Source: Jiella sonneratiae (GTDB lineage: Bacteria; Pseudomonadota; Alphaproteobacteria; Rhizobiales; Rhizobiaceae). From it: a stretch of 64,000 nt of DNA. Positions 55,614 through 64,000 of this stretch are shown in pieces. The notes under the pieces are model-generated. The model saw only the letters and a program-made list of their open reading frames with translations. It ran no database searches and had not been told where the DNA came from. The stretch is taken from positions 124,001 through 188,000 of the forward strand of contig NZ_JAFMPY010000003.1 of assembly GCF_017353515.1 (NCBI RefSeq). The letters are read 5' to 3'. How positions within the stretch are numbered: the stretch's first letter is position 1; each line of letters opens with the position of its first letter. The position numbers were made by a program, and so were the translations under genes.

Positions 55614-58600
55614 TCAGGCAGCGGTAAAGTACGACTGAAGCGGCCGAACTTCAAGGTTGCCCTTCTTCAGCGCCGCGATCGCTTCGGCGGCTGCGACCAT
55701 GCCCGCCAGCGTGGTGTAGTAGGGCACCTTGTGGATCAGCGCGGCGCGGCGCAGCGAGCGCGAATCCGACAGCGCCTTGGCCCCCTCGGTGGTGTTCAGC
55801 ACCAGCTGGACCTGGCGGTTGCGGATGGCGTCCTCGATGTGCGGACGACCCTCGAGCACCTTGTTGATCTTGGTCGCGTCGATGCCGTTTTCGGCGAGGA
55901 AGCGCTGGGTGCCGCCGGTCGCCATCACCGCGAAGCCGAGATCCGCCAGACGGCGCACGGCCGGCAGGCAGCGCTCCTTGTCGGCGTCCTTCACCGACAC
56001 GAAGACGGTGCCGTCGCGCGGCAGGTCGACGCCGGCGCCGAGCTGCGCCTTGGCGAAGGCGATGGCATAGTCGGTGTCGAGGCCCATGACCTCGCCGGTC
56101 GAGCGCATCTCCGGGCCGAGCAGCGTGTCGACGCCGGGAAAGCGCGCGAAGGGGAACACCGCCTCCTTCACCGCGATGTGCCTGACATTGTGGGTGTCCG
56201 GCTTGCCGCCATAGGTCGCGAACGCTTCCGACAGGGTTTCGCCGGCCATGATGCGGGCGGCGATCTTGGCGATCGGACGGCCGACGGTCTTGGCGACGAA
56301 GGGCACGGTGCGCGAGGCGCGCGGATTGACCTCGAGCACGTAGATGTCGCCGTCCTTGATGGCGAACTGCACGTTCATCAGGCCGCCGACCGAGAGCGAG
56401 CGGGCGAGCGCCTCGCTCTGGCGGGCGAGCTCGTCGGTCGTTTCCCTCGACAGCGAATGGACCGGCAGCGAGCAGGCCGAATCGCCGGAATGGATGCCGG
56501 CCTCCTCGATATGCTCCATGATGCCGGCGACGAAGCTCTCTTTGCCGTCGCTAAGGCAGTCGACGTCGACCTCGATGGCGTCGGTCAGATAGCTGTCGAA
56601 GAGCAGCGGGTTCTTGCCGAGCAGCGTGTTGATCTGGCCGGTCTTGTCGTTCGGATAGCGCTGCTTGATGTCCTCCGGGACGAGACCCGGAACGATGTCG
56701 AGCAGATAGCTCTGCAGCATCGTCTCGGAATGGATGATCTGCATCGCCCGGCCGCCGAGGACGTAGGACGGGCGCACGACCAGCGGAAAGCCGATCTCGG
56801 CGGCGACGAGCCGCGCCTGCTCGACCGAGAAGGCGATGCCGTTGTTCGGCTGCTTGAGGTCGAGCTTGAAGAGGAGCTTCTGGAAGCGGTCGCGGTCCTC
56901 GGCGAGATCGATCGCATCCGGGGCGGTGCCGAGGATCGGGATGCCGTTCTTCTCCAGCGCCTCGGCGAGCTTCAGCGGCGTCTGGCCGCCGAACTGCACG
57001 ATGACGCCGACGACCTCGCCGTCCTCCTGCTCAGCCCGCATGATCTCGATGACGTCCTCGGCGGTCAGCGGCTCGAAATACAGCCGGTCGGAGGTGTCGT
57101 AGTCGGTCGAGACGGTCTCGGGATTGCAGTTGATCATGATCGCCTCGAAGCCCGCGTCCTTGAGGGCGAAGGCGGCATGGCAGCAGCAATAGTCGAACTC
57201 GATGCCCTGGCCGATCCGGTTCGGGCCGCCGCCGAGAATGACCACCTTGCGGCGGCCGCTGACCTTCGCCTCGGAGCGCAGGGTGCCGGCGAAGGGGCGC
57301 TCGTAGGTCGAGTACATGTAGGGGGTCGGCGAGGCGAACTCGGCGGCGCAGGTGTCGATGCGCTTGAACACCGGCCGCACGCCGAGGCGGTTGCGCAGCT
57401 CGGCGATCTCCTTCGGCCGCTTCTTCGTCAGGCTGGCGAGCCGGGCGTCGGAAAAGCCCATCGACTTCAGGAGCCGGAGATTGTCGGCATCCTGCGGCAG
57501 GCCGATCGAAGCGATCTTCTTCTCGGTGTCGACGATCGCCTTGATCTGGGCGAGGAACCACGGGTCGATCTTGCAGCCGGCATGGACGTCGGCGATCGAC
57601 ATGCCGAGCCGCATCGCCTGGGCGACCATGCGCAGACGATCGGGGGTGGGCGTGCCGATGGCGGCGCGGATGGCGTTCTTGTCGTCGGAATGGTCGCCGT
57701 TGGCGCCGAGGCCCGGGATCTCGATCTCGTCGAGGCCGGTGAGCCCCGTCTCGAGGCCGCGCAGCGCCTTCTGCAGCGATTCGGCGAAGGTCCGGCCGAT
57801 CGCCATCACCTCGCCGACCGACTTCATCGCCGTCGTCAGGATAGGCTCGGCGCCGGGAAACTTCTCGAAGGCAAAGCGCGGGATCTTGGTGACGACGTAG
57901 TCGATCGACGGCTCGAAGGATGCCGGCGTCGCGCCGTCGGTGATGTCGTTCTGGATCTCGTCGAGCGTATAGCCGACGGCGAGCTTCGCGGCGACCTTGG
58001 CGATCGGAAAGCCGGTCGCCTTGGAGGCGAGGGCGGAGGACCGGGATACCCGCGGGTTCATCTCGATGACCACCAGCCGGCCGTTCTCGGGGTTCACCGC
58101 GAACTGCACGTTCGAGCCGCCGGTCTCGACGCCGATCTCCCGCAGGACCGCGATCGAGGCGTTGCGCATCACCTGGTATTCCTTGTCGGTGAGCGTCAGG
58201 GCAGGGGCGACGGTGATCGAATCGCCGGTATGGACGCCCATCGGATCGACGTTCTCGATGGCGCAGACGATGATGCAGTTGTCCGCCTTGTCGCGGACGA
58301 CCTCCATCTCGAACTCCTTCCAGCCGAGCACCGATTCCTCGATCAGCACCTCGGTGGTCGGCGAGGCGTCGAGGCCGGTCTCGACGATCTCGAAGAATTC
58401 CGAGCGGTTGTAGGCGATGCCGCCGCCGGTGCCGCCGAGGGTGAAGGAGGGACGGATGATCGCCGGCAGGCCGACCTCTTCCAGCGCTTCCGCTGCGGTC
58501 GCCAGCGCCCGGCCCATGTAGCGCTGCTTGCGCTCGCCCTCGCCGTGCTGCCACTCGGTCTCGAGCGCCTCGAGCCGCGCCTCGCGCTCCTCCTGGTCGG

Positions 58601-59120
58601 CGATCTCGCGGCGCAGCGCCGCCTTCCTCTCCTCATGGGCGGCGCGGTCGGCGGCCTTCGCCTCGCTGGCATTGGCGAGCATCGACTTCGGCGTCGCCAG
58701 CCCGATCTTCGCCATCGCCTCGCGGAACAGCGAGCGGTCCTCGGCCTTGTCGATGGCGTCGGCATTGGCGCCGATCATCTCGACGCCGTAGCGTTCGAGC
58801 ACCCCCATGCGCCGGAGCGACAAGGCGGTGTTGAGCGCGGTCTGCCCGCCCATGGTCGGCAGGATCGCGTCCGGCCGCTCCTTGGCGATGATCTTGGCGA
58901 CGACCTCCGGCGTGATCGGCTCGATATAGGTGGCGTCGGCGAGATCGGGATCGGTCATGATCGTCGCCGGGTTGGAATTGACCAGGATGATCCGGTAGCC
59001 CTCTTCGCGCAGCGCCTTGCAGGCCTGCGTGCCCGAATAGTCGAACTCGCAGGCCTGGCCGATGATGATCGGGCCGGCGCCGATGATGAGGATCGATTTC
59101 AGGTCGGTGCGTTTGGGCAT
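55614..59120 (-). CDS. carB: Carbamoyl-phosphate synthase large chain
   Basis: Makes carbamoyl phosphate from bicarbonate, ammonia (from CarA) and two ATP, for arginine and pyrimidines. 1168 residues, with two homologous ATP-grasp halves. The start [26 protein letters not shown] and the second-half counterpart [19 protein letters not shown] are both clear. Each half has its Gly-rich and [17 protein letters not shown] / [17 protein letters not shown] blocks. Between residues about 150 and 215 a charged helical insertion ([20 protein letters not shown]) makes it about 95 residues longer than E. coli CarB; such insertions occur in this order. The C-terminal allosteric domain is intact. Confidence 0.98.
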   Translation of the reverse strand: MPKRTDLKSILIIGAGPIIIGQACEFDYSGTQACKALREEGYRIILVNSNPATIMTDPDLADATYIEPITPEVVAKIIAKERPDAILPTMGGQTALNTALSLRRMGVLERYGVEMIGANADAIDKAEDRSLFREAMAKIGLATPKSMLANASEAKAADRAAHEERKAALRREIADQEEREARLEALETEWQHGEGERKQRYMGRALATAAEALEEVGLPAIIRPSFTLGGTGGGIAYNRSEFFEIVETGLDASPTTEVLIEESVLGWKEFEMEVVRDKADNCIIVCAIENVDPMGVHTGDSITVAPALTLTDKEYQVMRNASIAVLREIGVETGGSNVQFAVNPENGRLVVIEMNPRVSRSSALASKATGFPIAKVAAKLAVGYTLDEIQNDITDGATPASFEPSIDYVVTKIPRFAFEKFPGAEPILTTAMKSVGEVMAIGRTFAESLQKALRGLETGLTGLDEIEIPGLGANGDHSDDKNAIRAAIGTPTPDRLRMVAQAMRLGMSIADVHAGCKIDPWFLAQIKAIVDTEKKIASIGLPQDADNLRLLKSMGFSDARLASLTKKRPKEIAELRNRLGVRPVFKRIDTCAAEFASPTPYMYSTYERPFAGTLRSEAKVSGRRKVVILGGGPNRIGQGIEFDYCCCHAAFALKDAGFEAIMINCNPETVSTDYDTSDRLYFEPLTAEDVIEIMRAEQEDGEVVGVIVQFGGQTPLKLAEALEKNGIPILGTAPDAIDLAEDRDRFQKLLFKLDLKQPNNGIAFSVEQARLVAAEIGFPLVVRPSYVLGGRAMQIIHSETMLQSYLLDIVPGLVPEDIKQRYPNDKTGQINTLLGKNPLLFDSYLTDAIEVDVDCLSDGKESFVAGIMEHIEEAGIHSGDSACSLPVHSLSRETTDELARQSEALARSLSVGGLMNVQFAIKDGDIYVLEVNPRASRTVPFVAKTVGRPIAKIAARIMAGETLSEAFATYGGKPDTHNVRHIAVKEAVFPFARFPGVDTLLGPEMRSTGEVMGLDTDYAIAFAKAQLGAGVDLPRDGTVFVSVKDADKERCLPAVRRLADLGFAVMATGGTQRFLAENGIDATKINKVLEGRPHIEDAIRNRQVQLVLNTTEGAKALSDSRSLRRAALIHKVPYYTTLAGMVAAAEAIAALKKGNLEVRPLQSYFTAA

Positions 59121-59437
59121 TTTGGCGGATCGTCCGATTGCAAGCGCGCCGGTCCGCGCCGCGCGCGACGAGGCGGGCGGCGGGCCGGCGAGGGTTCATG
59201 AGGCTGAGGCCGGCTTATAGGCAAGCCATGGCGAAGGCGAAAGGGGCGAAGCCGCCGAAAAGCGACCGGCGCATGCTGCGGGGGCGTCTCTGCCACCCCG
59301 AGGTGCATGCAGCCCGAACTCTGCTCCGGGCGGGAGCCGATCGAAGTGTGCCGTGCGATCGCGGCGACGGTGCGCGGGCCGTCGCGGGTTCCGGCCGCTG
59401 CCCGGCCGGAGCCGCGGGCCGGCTGCCGCAAACCGGC
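59121..59437 (-). other. Intergenic region carA-carB
   Basis: 317 bases without a supported gene between two genes of the same strand. It should hold the carB ribosome-binding site and perhaps a promoter. No clear motif was found. Confidence 0.5.
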
Positions 59438-60625
59438 TCAGGCGGCCTTCTTCGCGCGGCGCTCGTCGATGAGGTCGAAGAAGCGCTGGAAGAGATAGTG
59501 CGAATCCTGCGGGCCGGGCGAGGCTTCCGGGTGGTGCTGCACCGAGAACACCGGCTTGCCGGAGAGCCTGAGGCCACAGTTGGAGCCGTCGAACAGCGAG
59601 CGGTGGGTCTCCTCGACGCCCGTCGGCAGGCTGTCGGCGGCGACCGCGAAGCCGTGGTTCATCGAGACGATCTCGACCTTGTTCGTGGTGTAGTCCTTGA
59701 CCGGATGATTGGCGCCGTGATGGCCCTGATGCATCTTCTCGGTCCTGCCGCCCAGCGCCAGCGCCAGCAGCTGATGGCCGAGGCAGATGCCGAACAGCGG
59801 CACGTCGGCTTCGATCAGCTTGCGGATCGTCGGCACGGCGTATGCGCCGGTCGCTGCCGGATCGCCCGGACCGTTGGAGAGGAACACGCCGTCCGGCCGA
59901 TGCGCGAGGATGTCCTCGGCGCTCGCGGTCGGCGGCACGACGACGACCTCGGCGCCGTGGCCGCACATCAGCCTCAGGATGTTGCGCTTGGTGCCGTAGT
60001 CGACGGCGACGACCCGGTAGCGCGGCTCGCTCGTCTCGGCATAGCCGGCGTCCCAGATCCAGGGCGTCTCCTTCCACACGGCGTTCTCGGCGACGCCGAC
60101 GTGTTTCGCGAGGTCGAGGCCGACGATGCCCGGCCATGCTTTGGCCCGGGCTTTCAGGGCGTCGATGTCGAAGCTGCCGGCTTCGGAATGGGCGATGACG
60201 GCGTTGGGCATGCCGTTGTCGCGGATGAAGGCGGTGAGCGCCCGCGTGTCGATGCCGGTCAGGCCGACGATGCCGCGCGCCTTCAGCCAGGCGTCGAGAT
60301 GGCCGGCCGAGCGGTAGTTCGACGGGGCGGTCACGTCGGCCCGGAAGATCGCGCCGACGGCGCCGCAGGAATTTGCCGGGGTCAGGTCTTCGTGGTCGTC
60401 GGGATTGGCGCCGACATTGCCGATATGGGGAAAGGTGAAGGTGACGATCTGCTTGGCATAGGACGGATCGGTCAGGATCTCCTGATAGCCGGTGAGGGCG
60501 GTGTTGAAACACACCTCGCCCTCCGTCGCGCCCTCGGCGCCGACGCCATATCCCTCGATCACCGTTCCGTCGGCAAGGACGAGCACCGCCGTCGTCTTGC
60601 GCTCAGTCCAGGCTTCGCCGGCCAT
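59438..60625 (-). CDS. carA: Carbamoyl-phosphate synthase small chain
   Basis: Glutaminase subunit that supplies ammonia to CarB. 395 residues from ATG 60625, with AAAGGA 6 bases upstream; the open frame extends further but without support. The N-terminal domain reads VLVLADGTVIEGYGVGAEG and CFNTALTGYQEILTDPSYAKQ. The class I amidotransferase domain shows FLSNGPGDP, the nucleophile Cys in FGICLGHQLLALALGG, and His/Glu in VQHHPEASPGP. It is divergent from the YqeY gene. Confidence 0.97.
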   Translation of the reverse strand: MAGEAWTERKTTAVLVLADGTVIEGYGVGAEGATEGEVCFNTALTGYQEILTDPSYAKQIVTFTFPHIGNVGANPDDHEDLTPANSCGAVGAIFRADVTAPSNYRSAGHLDAWLKARGIVGLTGIDTRALTAFIRDNGMPNAVIAHSEAGSFDIDALKARAKAWPGIVGLDLAKHVGVAENAVWKETPWIWDAGYAETSEPRYRVVAVDYGTKRNILRLMCGHGAEVVVVPPTASAEDILAHRPDGVFLSNGPGDPAATGAYAVPTIRKLIEADVPLFGICLGHQLLALALGGRTEKMHQGHHGANHPVKDYTTNKVEIVSMNHGFAVAADSLPTGVEETHRSLFDGSNCGLRLSGKPVFSVQHHPEASPGPQDSHYLFQRFFDLIDERRAKKAA

Positions 60626-60976
60626 CGTCGTTCCTTTCACATGTCGATTCGAAGCTGACTTGCGGGCCGCGGCGCCCTGCAGCGGGCCGTCGTCCGGCAC
60701 TCCATATCGGTGCCGGGTCAGGCGCGGGCAAGCCATCTTGCGCAAAGTCCACGCGGTCTCTACATGCACGCGGCGCCGACGGGCAAGTGCATCCCGGAGC
60801 CGGACGAGGTCCGGCGGATCCGATGCAGCCGGGCGACATCCGACCGTTTCGTTCATGCGGCAGCGCCGTTTCCGGCGCGATAGAGCTTTACGTCGGGCCG
60901 CAACAGGTATTGCAGTAGATCAACACGAGCGCGCCGTTTCGGGCGCCACGTCAGTCGAACTCGAAAGTCAGGCATC
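60626..60976. other. Divergent promoter region carA / yqeY-like gene
   Basis: 351 bases between divergent genes. It presumably carries both promoters; the region next to the YqeY gene (60890-60930) is the least GC-rich. No riboswitch-like or leader-peptide structure was recognised. Confidence 0.4.
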
Positions 60977-61426
60977 ATGCGCGAGCATCTCACCGACGCT
61001 CTCAACGCCGCAGTCAAACAGCAGGACAAACGCCGCATCAGCACCCTGCGGCTCATCAACGCCGCCATCAAGGACCGCGACATCGCCAACCGCAGCGCCG
61101 GGCGCGACCCGGTGAGCGAGGAGGAGGTGCTGCACATTCTGATCAAGATGATCAAGCAGCGCCAGGAATCGGCGCGCACCTACGAGGACAACGGGCGGCT
61201 GGAACTGGCCGAGCAGGAGCGCGAGGAGATCGCGGTGATCCGCGAGTTCCTTCCCCCGCAGCTCGACAGCGGCGAGATCGAGCGGGCCTGCCGCCAGGCC
61301 GTCGAGGACACCGAATCGAAGAGCCTGCGCGACGTCGGCCGCTGCATGAACCATCTGAAGGAGCGCTATCCCGGCAAGATGGACTTCGGCAAGGCCTCGA
61401 CCGTGGTGAAGGGGCTGCTGCGCTGA
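60977..61426 (+). CDS. GatB/YqeY domain protein
   Basis: 149 residues. It consists of the YqeY fold alone: LRLINAAIKDRDIANRSAGRDP, a metal-free helical core (VLHILIKMIKQRQESARTYE) and a C-terminal GatB-like domain with EREEIAVIREFLPPQLDSGEI. In GatB this domain helps present misacylated tRNA, and YqeY proteins are proposed to be related, but the function of the free form is not established. A start at ATG 60977 keeps the conserved MREHLTDALNAAVK. Its divergence from carA is a common arrangement in Hyphomicrobiales. Confidence 0.92.
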   Translation: MREHLTDALNAAVKQQDKRRISTLRLINAAIKDRDIANRSAGRDPVSEEEVLHILIKMIKQRQESARTYEDNGRLELAEQEREEIAVIREFLPPQLDSGEIERACRQAVEDTESKSLRDVGRCMNHLKERYPGKMDFGKASTVVKGLLR

Positions 61427-61766
61427 GACTGTGCTCGGCCGCACGGCAGCCGGCCGGCATCGTGTCAGCCGGGAAGGGCGCGGGAGAAAACGGCGGCGGG
61501 ACGTCGCCGGGGCCAGCCTCCCGAATGCTCGGCCCCCGTCTTCGGCGGAAGTCTTTCGGCCCGCTGTTCCGGCCGGCACTTCCGGTTGACTTCGCGGGAA
61601 GTTGTTTCTATAGCCAGCGCATTCGCGATCTTTGCGGCTGACACGGGGCTCGAATCGAGAACCGTTCGGCCGTTTTCGGCCATGAAGCCCCCGCGTGAAC
61701 GATCGGGCGCATCGCCCTGGGACCGAGCGGGCCTCAAAGCCTGCCTGACATTGTAGGAGAAGCGAC
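61427..61766 (+). other. Intergenic region yqeY-rpsM
   Basis: 340 bases. It contains a strong promoter (61586-61614) and a leader of about 145 bases before rpsM. No gene is supported. Confidence 0.6.
61586..61614 (+). promoter_or_regulatory. Sigma-70 promoter of the rpsM-rpsK-rpoA operon
   Basis: TTGACT (61586-61591), 17-base spacer, TATAGC (61609-61614). Close to consensus; implies independent expression of the three genes. Confidence 0.75.
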
Positions 61767-62135
61767 GTGGCACGTATCGCTGGCGTCAACATTCCATCCG
61801 GCAAGCGCGTCGTCATCGCGCTGCAGTACATCCACGGCATCGGGCCGTCCTTCGCCAGGCAGATCATGTCCAAGGCGAATCTCACCGACGAGCGCCGGGT
61901 CAATGATCTCAGCGACGCCGAAGTCCTGCAGATCCGCGAAATTATCGACCGCGACTACCAGGTCGAGGGCGACCTGCGCCGCGAGACGGCGATGAACATC
62001 AAGCGGCTGATGGACCTCGGCTGCTATCGCGGCCTCCGGCATCGCCGCGGCCTGCCCGTGCGGGGTCAGCGGACCCACACCAACGCCCGCACCCGCAAGG
62101 GTCCGGCGAAGGCGATCGCCGGCAAGAAGAAGTAA
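61767..62135 (+). CDS. rpsM: 30S ribosomal protein S13
   Basis: 122 residues, with a GTG start at 61767 preceded by AGGAG. Family blocks: [25 protein letters not shown], the [20 protein letters not shown] motif that contacts tRNA and 16S rRNA, and a basic tail. It is normally behind secY-adk in relatives, but here it follows the YqeY gene. It begins the alpha operon with rpsK and rpoA. Confidence 0.98.
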   Translation: MARIAGVNIPSGKRVVIALQYIHGIGPSFARQIMSKANLTDERRVNDLSDAEVLQIREIIDRDYQVEGDLRRETAMNIKRLMDLGCYRGLRHRRGLPVRGQRTHTNARTRKGPAKAIAGKKK

Positions 62136-62305
62136 GATTCGTGAGGGCCGGGCGGCCGCATCGAGCGGCGCGCCGGGCGATCATGCTCCGGACGCGGGGT
62201 CTTGCCGGCTATGGCCGGCGGATCGCGTCGGACGCTCGGCGCGGACCGCGCCGTAGGTGGAGCCGCCGGAACTACGGCGGTGTCGAGATCGAACAGGAAG
62301 ACTGA

Positions 62306-62695
62306 ATGGCCAAGGATGTCCAGCGCGTTCGCCGCCGCGAGCGCAAGAACATTTCGTCGGGCGTGGCGCACGTCAACTCGACCTTCAACAACACGCTGAT
62401 CACCATCACCGACGCGCAGGGCAACACCATCGCCTGGTCGTCGGCGGGTGCCCAGGGCTTCAAGGGCTCGCGCAAGTCGACGCCCTTCGCCGCGCAGATC
62501 GCCGCCGAGGACTGCGCCAAGAAGGCGCAGGAGCACGGCATGCGCACCCTCGAGGTCGAGGTCTGCGGTCCGGGCTCCGGCCGCGAATCGGCGCTGCGCG
62601 CTTTGCAGTCGGCCGGCTTCACGATCACCTCGATCCGCGACGTGACGCCGATCCCGCACAACGGCGTGCGCCCGCGCAAGAAGCGGCGCGTCTGA
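62306..62695 (+). CDS. rpsK: 30S ribosomal protein S11
   Basis: 129 residues. The conserved stretches are [41 protein letters not shown] and [19 protein letters not shown], with the final [15 protein letters not shown]. It is a platform protein of the small subunit near the mRNA exit. It follows rpsM by 170 bases, a large gap for this operon. Confidence 0.98.
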   Translation: MAKDVQRVRRRERKNISSGVAHVNSTFNNTLITITDAQGNTIAWSSAGAQGFKGSRKSTPFAAQIAAEDCAKKAQEHGMRTLEVEVCGPGSGRESALRALQSAGFTITSIRDVTPIPHNGVRPRKKRRV

Positions 62696-62903
62696 CCCGC
62701 CGTCGCCGGCGCGTCCTGTCTGCGGGCGGGCGCCTCGGCACGCGCAGGAGCATGCGGAAGGCCGCGATGCGGCATTGAGGCGGGGCGTTCGACGCTCCGC
62801 CATTTGGATTTTCCGGAAGGCGCAGGCCCGCCAGGGGCCGCCGCCCGGGTTCAGACCTTTCGCCACGATTGGATGGTGGCGAGGAAACTGAGAGGCATCC
62901 CCC

Positions 62904-63938
62904 ATGATATCTGCCAACTGGCAAGAGCTGACCAAGCCGAACCAGCTCGTCTTCAAGAACGAGAACAGCCGCTCGAAGGCGACCCTCGTCGCCGAGCCGC
63001 TGGAGCGCGGCTTCGGCCTGACGCTCGGCAACGCCCTGCGCCGCGTTCTTCTCTCGTCGCTCCGCGGCGCCTCGGTCACCGCCGTCCAGATCGACGGCGT
63101 GCTGCACGAATTCTCCTCGATCCCCGGCGTCCGCGAGGACGTCACCGACATCGTCCTGAACATCAAGGAGATCAACATCTCCATGCAGGGCGAGGGGCCG
63201 AAGCGGATGGTCGTCCGCAAGGCCGGCCCCGGCATCGTCACCGCCGGTGACATCCAGACGGTCGGCGACGTCGAGATCCTCAATCCCGAGCACGTCATCT
63301 GCACGCTGGACGACGGCGCCGAGATCCGCATGGAGTTCACGGTCAACACCGGCAAGGGCTACGTGCCCGCCGACCAGAACCGCGCCGAGGACGCGCCGAT
63401 CGGCCTGATCCCGGTCGACAGCCTGTTCTCGCCGGTCAAGAAGGTGTCCTACAAGGTCGAGAACACCCGCGAGGGTCAGGACCTCAACAAGGACAAGCTG
63501 ACCATGACGATCGAGACGGACGGCTCGATCTCCGGCGAGGACGCGGTCGCCTATGCGGCCCGCATCCTGCAGGACCAGCTGTCGGTCTTCATCAACTTCG
63601 AGGAGCCGCAGCGCGAGGCGCGTCCGGGCGCTCCGGGGGTGGCCGACGAGCAGATCGCCGAGCTCGCCTTCAACCCGGCGCTGCTCAAGAAGGTCGACGA
63701 GCTGGAGCTTTCCGTCCGCTCGGCGAACTGCCTGAAGAACGACAACATCGTCTATATCGGCGATCTCATCCAGAAGACCGAGGCGGAGATGCTGCGCACC
63801 CCGAACTTCGGCCGCAAGTCGCTGAACGAGATCAAGGAAGTGCTCGCATCGATGGGCCTTCACCTCGGTATGGAAGTGCCGTCCTGGCCGCCGGAAAACA
63901 TCGACGACCTGGCCAAGCGCTACGAAGACCAGTACTGA
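62904..63938 (+). CDS. rpoA: DNA-directed RNA polymerase subunit alpha
   Basis: 344 residues. The N-terminal domain is the assembly and dimerisation platform ([41 protein letters not shown]). The C-terminal domain binds UP elements and activators ([37 protein letters not shown]). The length is normal for alphaproteobacteria. It is 208 bases after rpsK and is followed by a 15-bp hairpin rather than directly by rplQ. Confidence 0.98.
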   Translation: MISANWQELTKPNQLVFKNENSRSKATLVAEPLERGFGLTLGNALRRVLLSSLRGASVTAVQIDGVLHEFSSIPGVREDVTDIVLNIKEINISMQGEGPKRMVVRKAGPGIVTAGDIQTVGDVEILNPEHVICTLDDGAEIRMEFTVNTGKGYVPADQNRAEDAPIGLIPVDSLFSPVKKVSYKVENTREGQDLNKDKLTMTIETDGSISGEDAVAYAARILQDQLSVFINFEEPQREARPGAPGVADEQIAELAFNPALLKKVDELELSVRSANCLKNDNIVYIGDLIQKTEAEMLRTPNFGRKSLNEIKEVLASMGLHLGMEVPSWPPENIDDLAKRYEDQY

Positions 63939-63949
63939 GCGACGAACAG

Positions 63950-63984
63950 GCGCCCGGCCGCCCCTGATCGGGGCGGCCGGGCGC
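63950..63984 (+). terminator. Strong GC hairpin after rpoA
   Basis: GCGCCCGGCCGCCCC and GGGGCGGCCGGGCGC form a perfect 15-bp stem with a 5-base loop, 11 bases after the rpoA stop. The following sequence (ATCTCGTGTCCTTC) is only weakly T-rich. Confidence 0.6.
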
Positions 63985-64000
63985 ATCTCGTGTCCTTCAA

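Noticed and set aside
55731-59201. A reading frame of more than 1,100 codons on the plus strand opposite carB
   Set aside because: It is the antisense of a certain gene. Long antisense frames are usual in GC-rich DNA, and its Arg/Gly/Asp-rich, low-complexity product matches no family.

Overview
The window is high-GC chromosomal DNA of an alphaproteobacterium, most likely order Hyphomicrobiales (Rhizobiales). This rests on the gene order amidase / RNase P RNA / mraZ-rsmH-ftsL-ftsI-murE-murF-mraY-murD-ftsW, on hom-glpX-recJ, on a LysR gene beside trxB as in rhizobial lsrB, on a CarB with the extra N-terminal insertion seen in this order, and on two GGAAC-N16/17-CGTT promoters typical of the alphaproteobacterial EcfG stress sigma factor. 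The genus cannot be fixed from the sequence alone.

Layout. 1-8,000: the start of a PHA synthase gene (minus), a small lipoprotein, an aminotransferase, homoserine dehydrogenase, class II fructose-1,6-bisphosphatase and recJ. 8,100-10,770: a quorum-sensing locus with a LuxR regulator, a LuxI synthase and two coupled downstream genes (a small protein and an XRE repressor). 11,100-15,040: four envelope or chaperone genes (lytic transglycosylase, GH25 lysozyme, TerB-DnaJ protein, N-acetylmuramoyl-alanine amidase). 15,102-15,541: rnpB. 16,145-26,404: the first half of the division and cell-wall (dcw) cluster.

After ftsW the dcw cluster stops; murG, murC, murB, ddl and ftsQAZ do not follow. Instead there is an accessory region (26,500-34,710). 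It holds a Cys-rich hypothetical gene, a G-rich purine tract, an AT-rich island with a membrane-anchored repeat protein, a decayed copy of the uvrB 3' end, arrays of palindromic repeats around a small GIY-YIG nuclease gene, and an oversized uvrB whose tails contain several families of those repeats. This is the most unusual part of the window.

35,000-47,800 holds mainly exported or stress-related proteins: three Ser/Gly-rich secreted proteins, a DUF2252 protein, an exported cyclase, an exported caspase-like Sel1 protein, a DUF3108 protein, L28, a queuosine-precursor transporter, a SOUL protein, a probable sRNA, two paralogous tiny exported peptides and an SRPBCC protein. 47,900-55,400 holds a phosphatase, lsrB-trxB, trkH, two LPS-type glycosyltransferases, a frameshifted BrnTA toxin-antitoxin pair and greA. 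55,600-64,000 holds carB and carA (minus), a YqeY protein, and rpsM-rpsK-rpoA under their own promoter rather than behind secY-adk.
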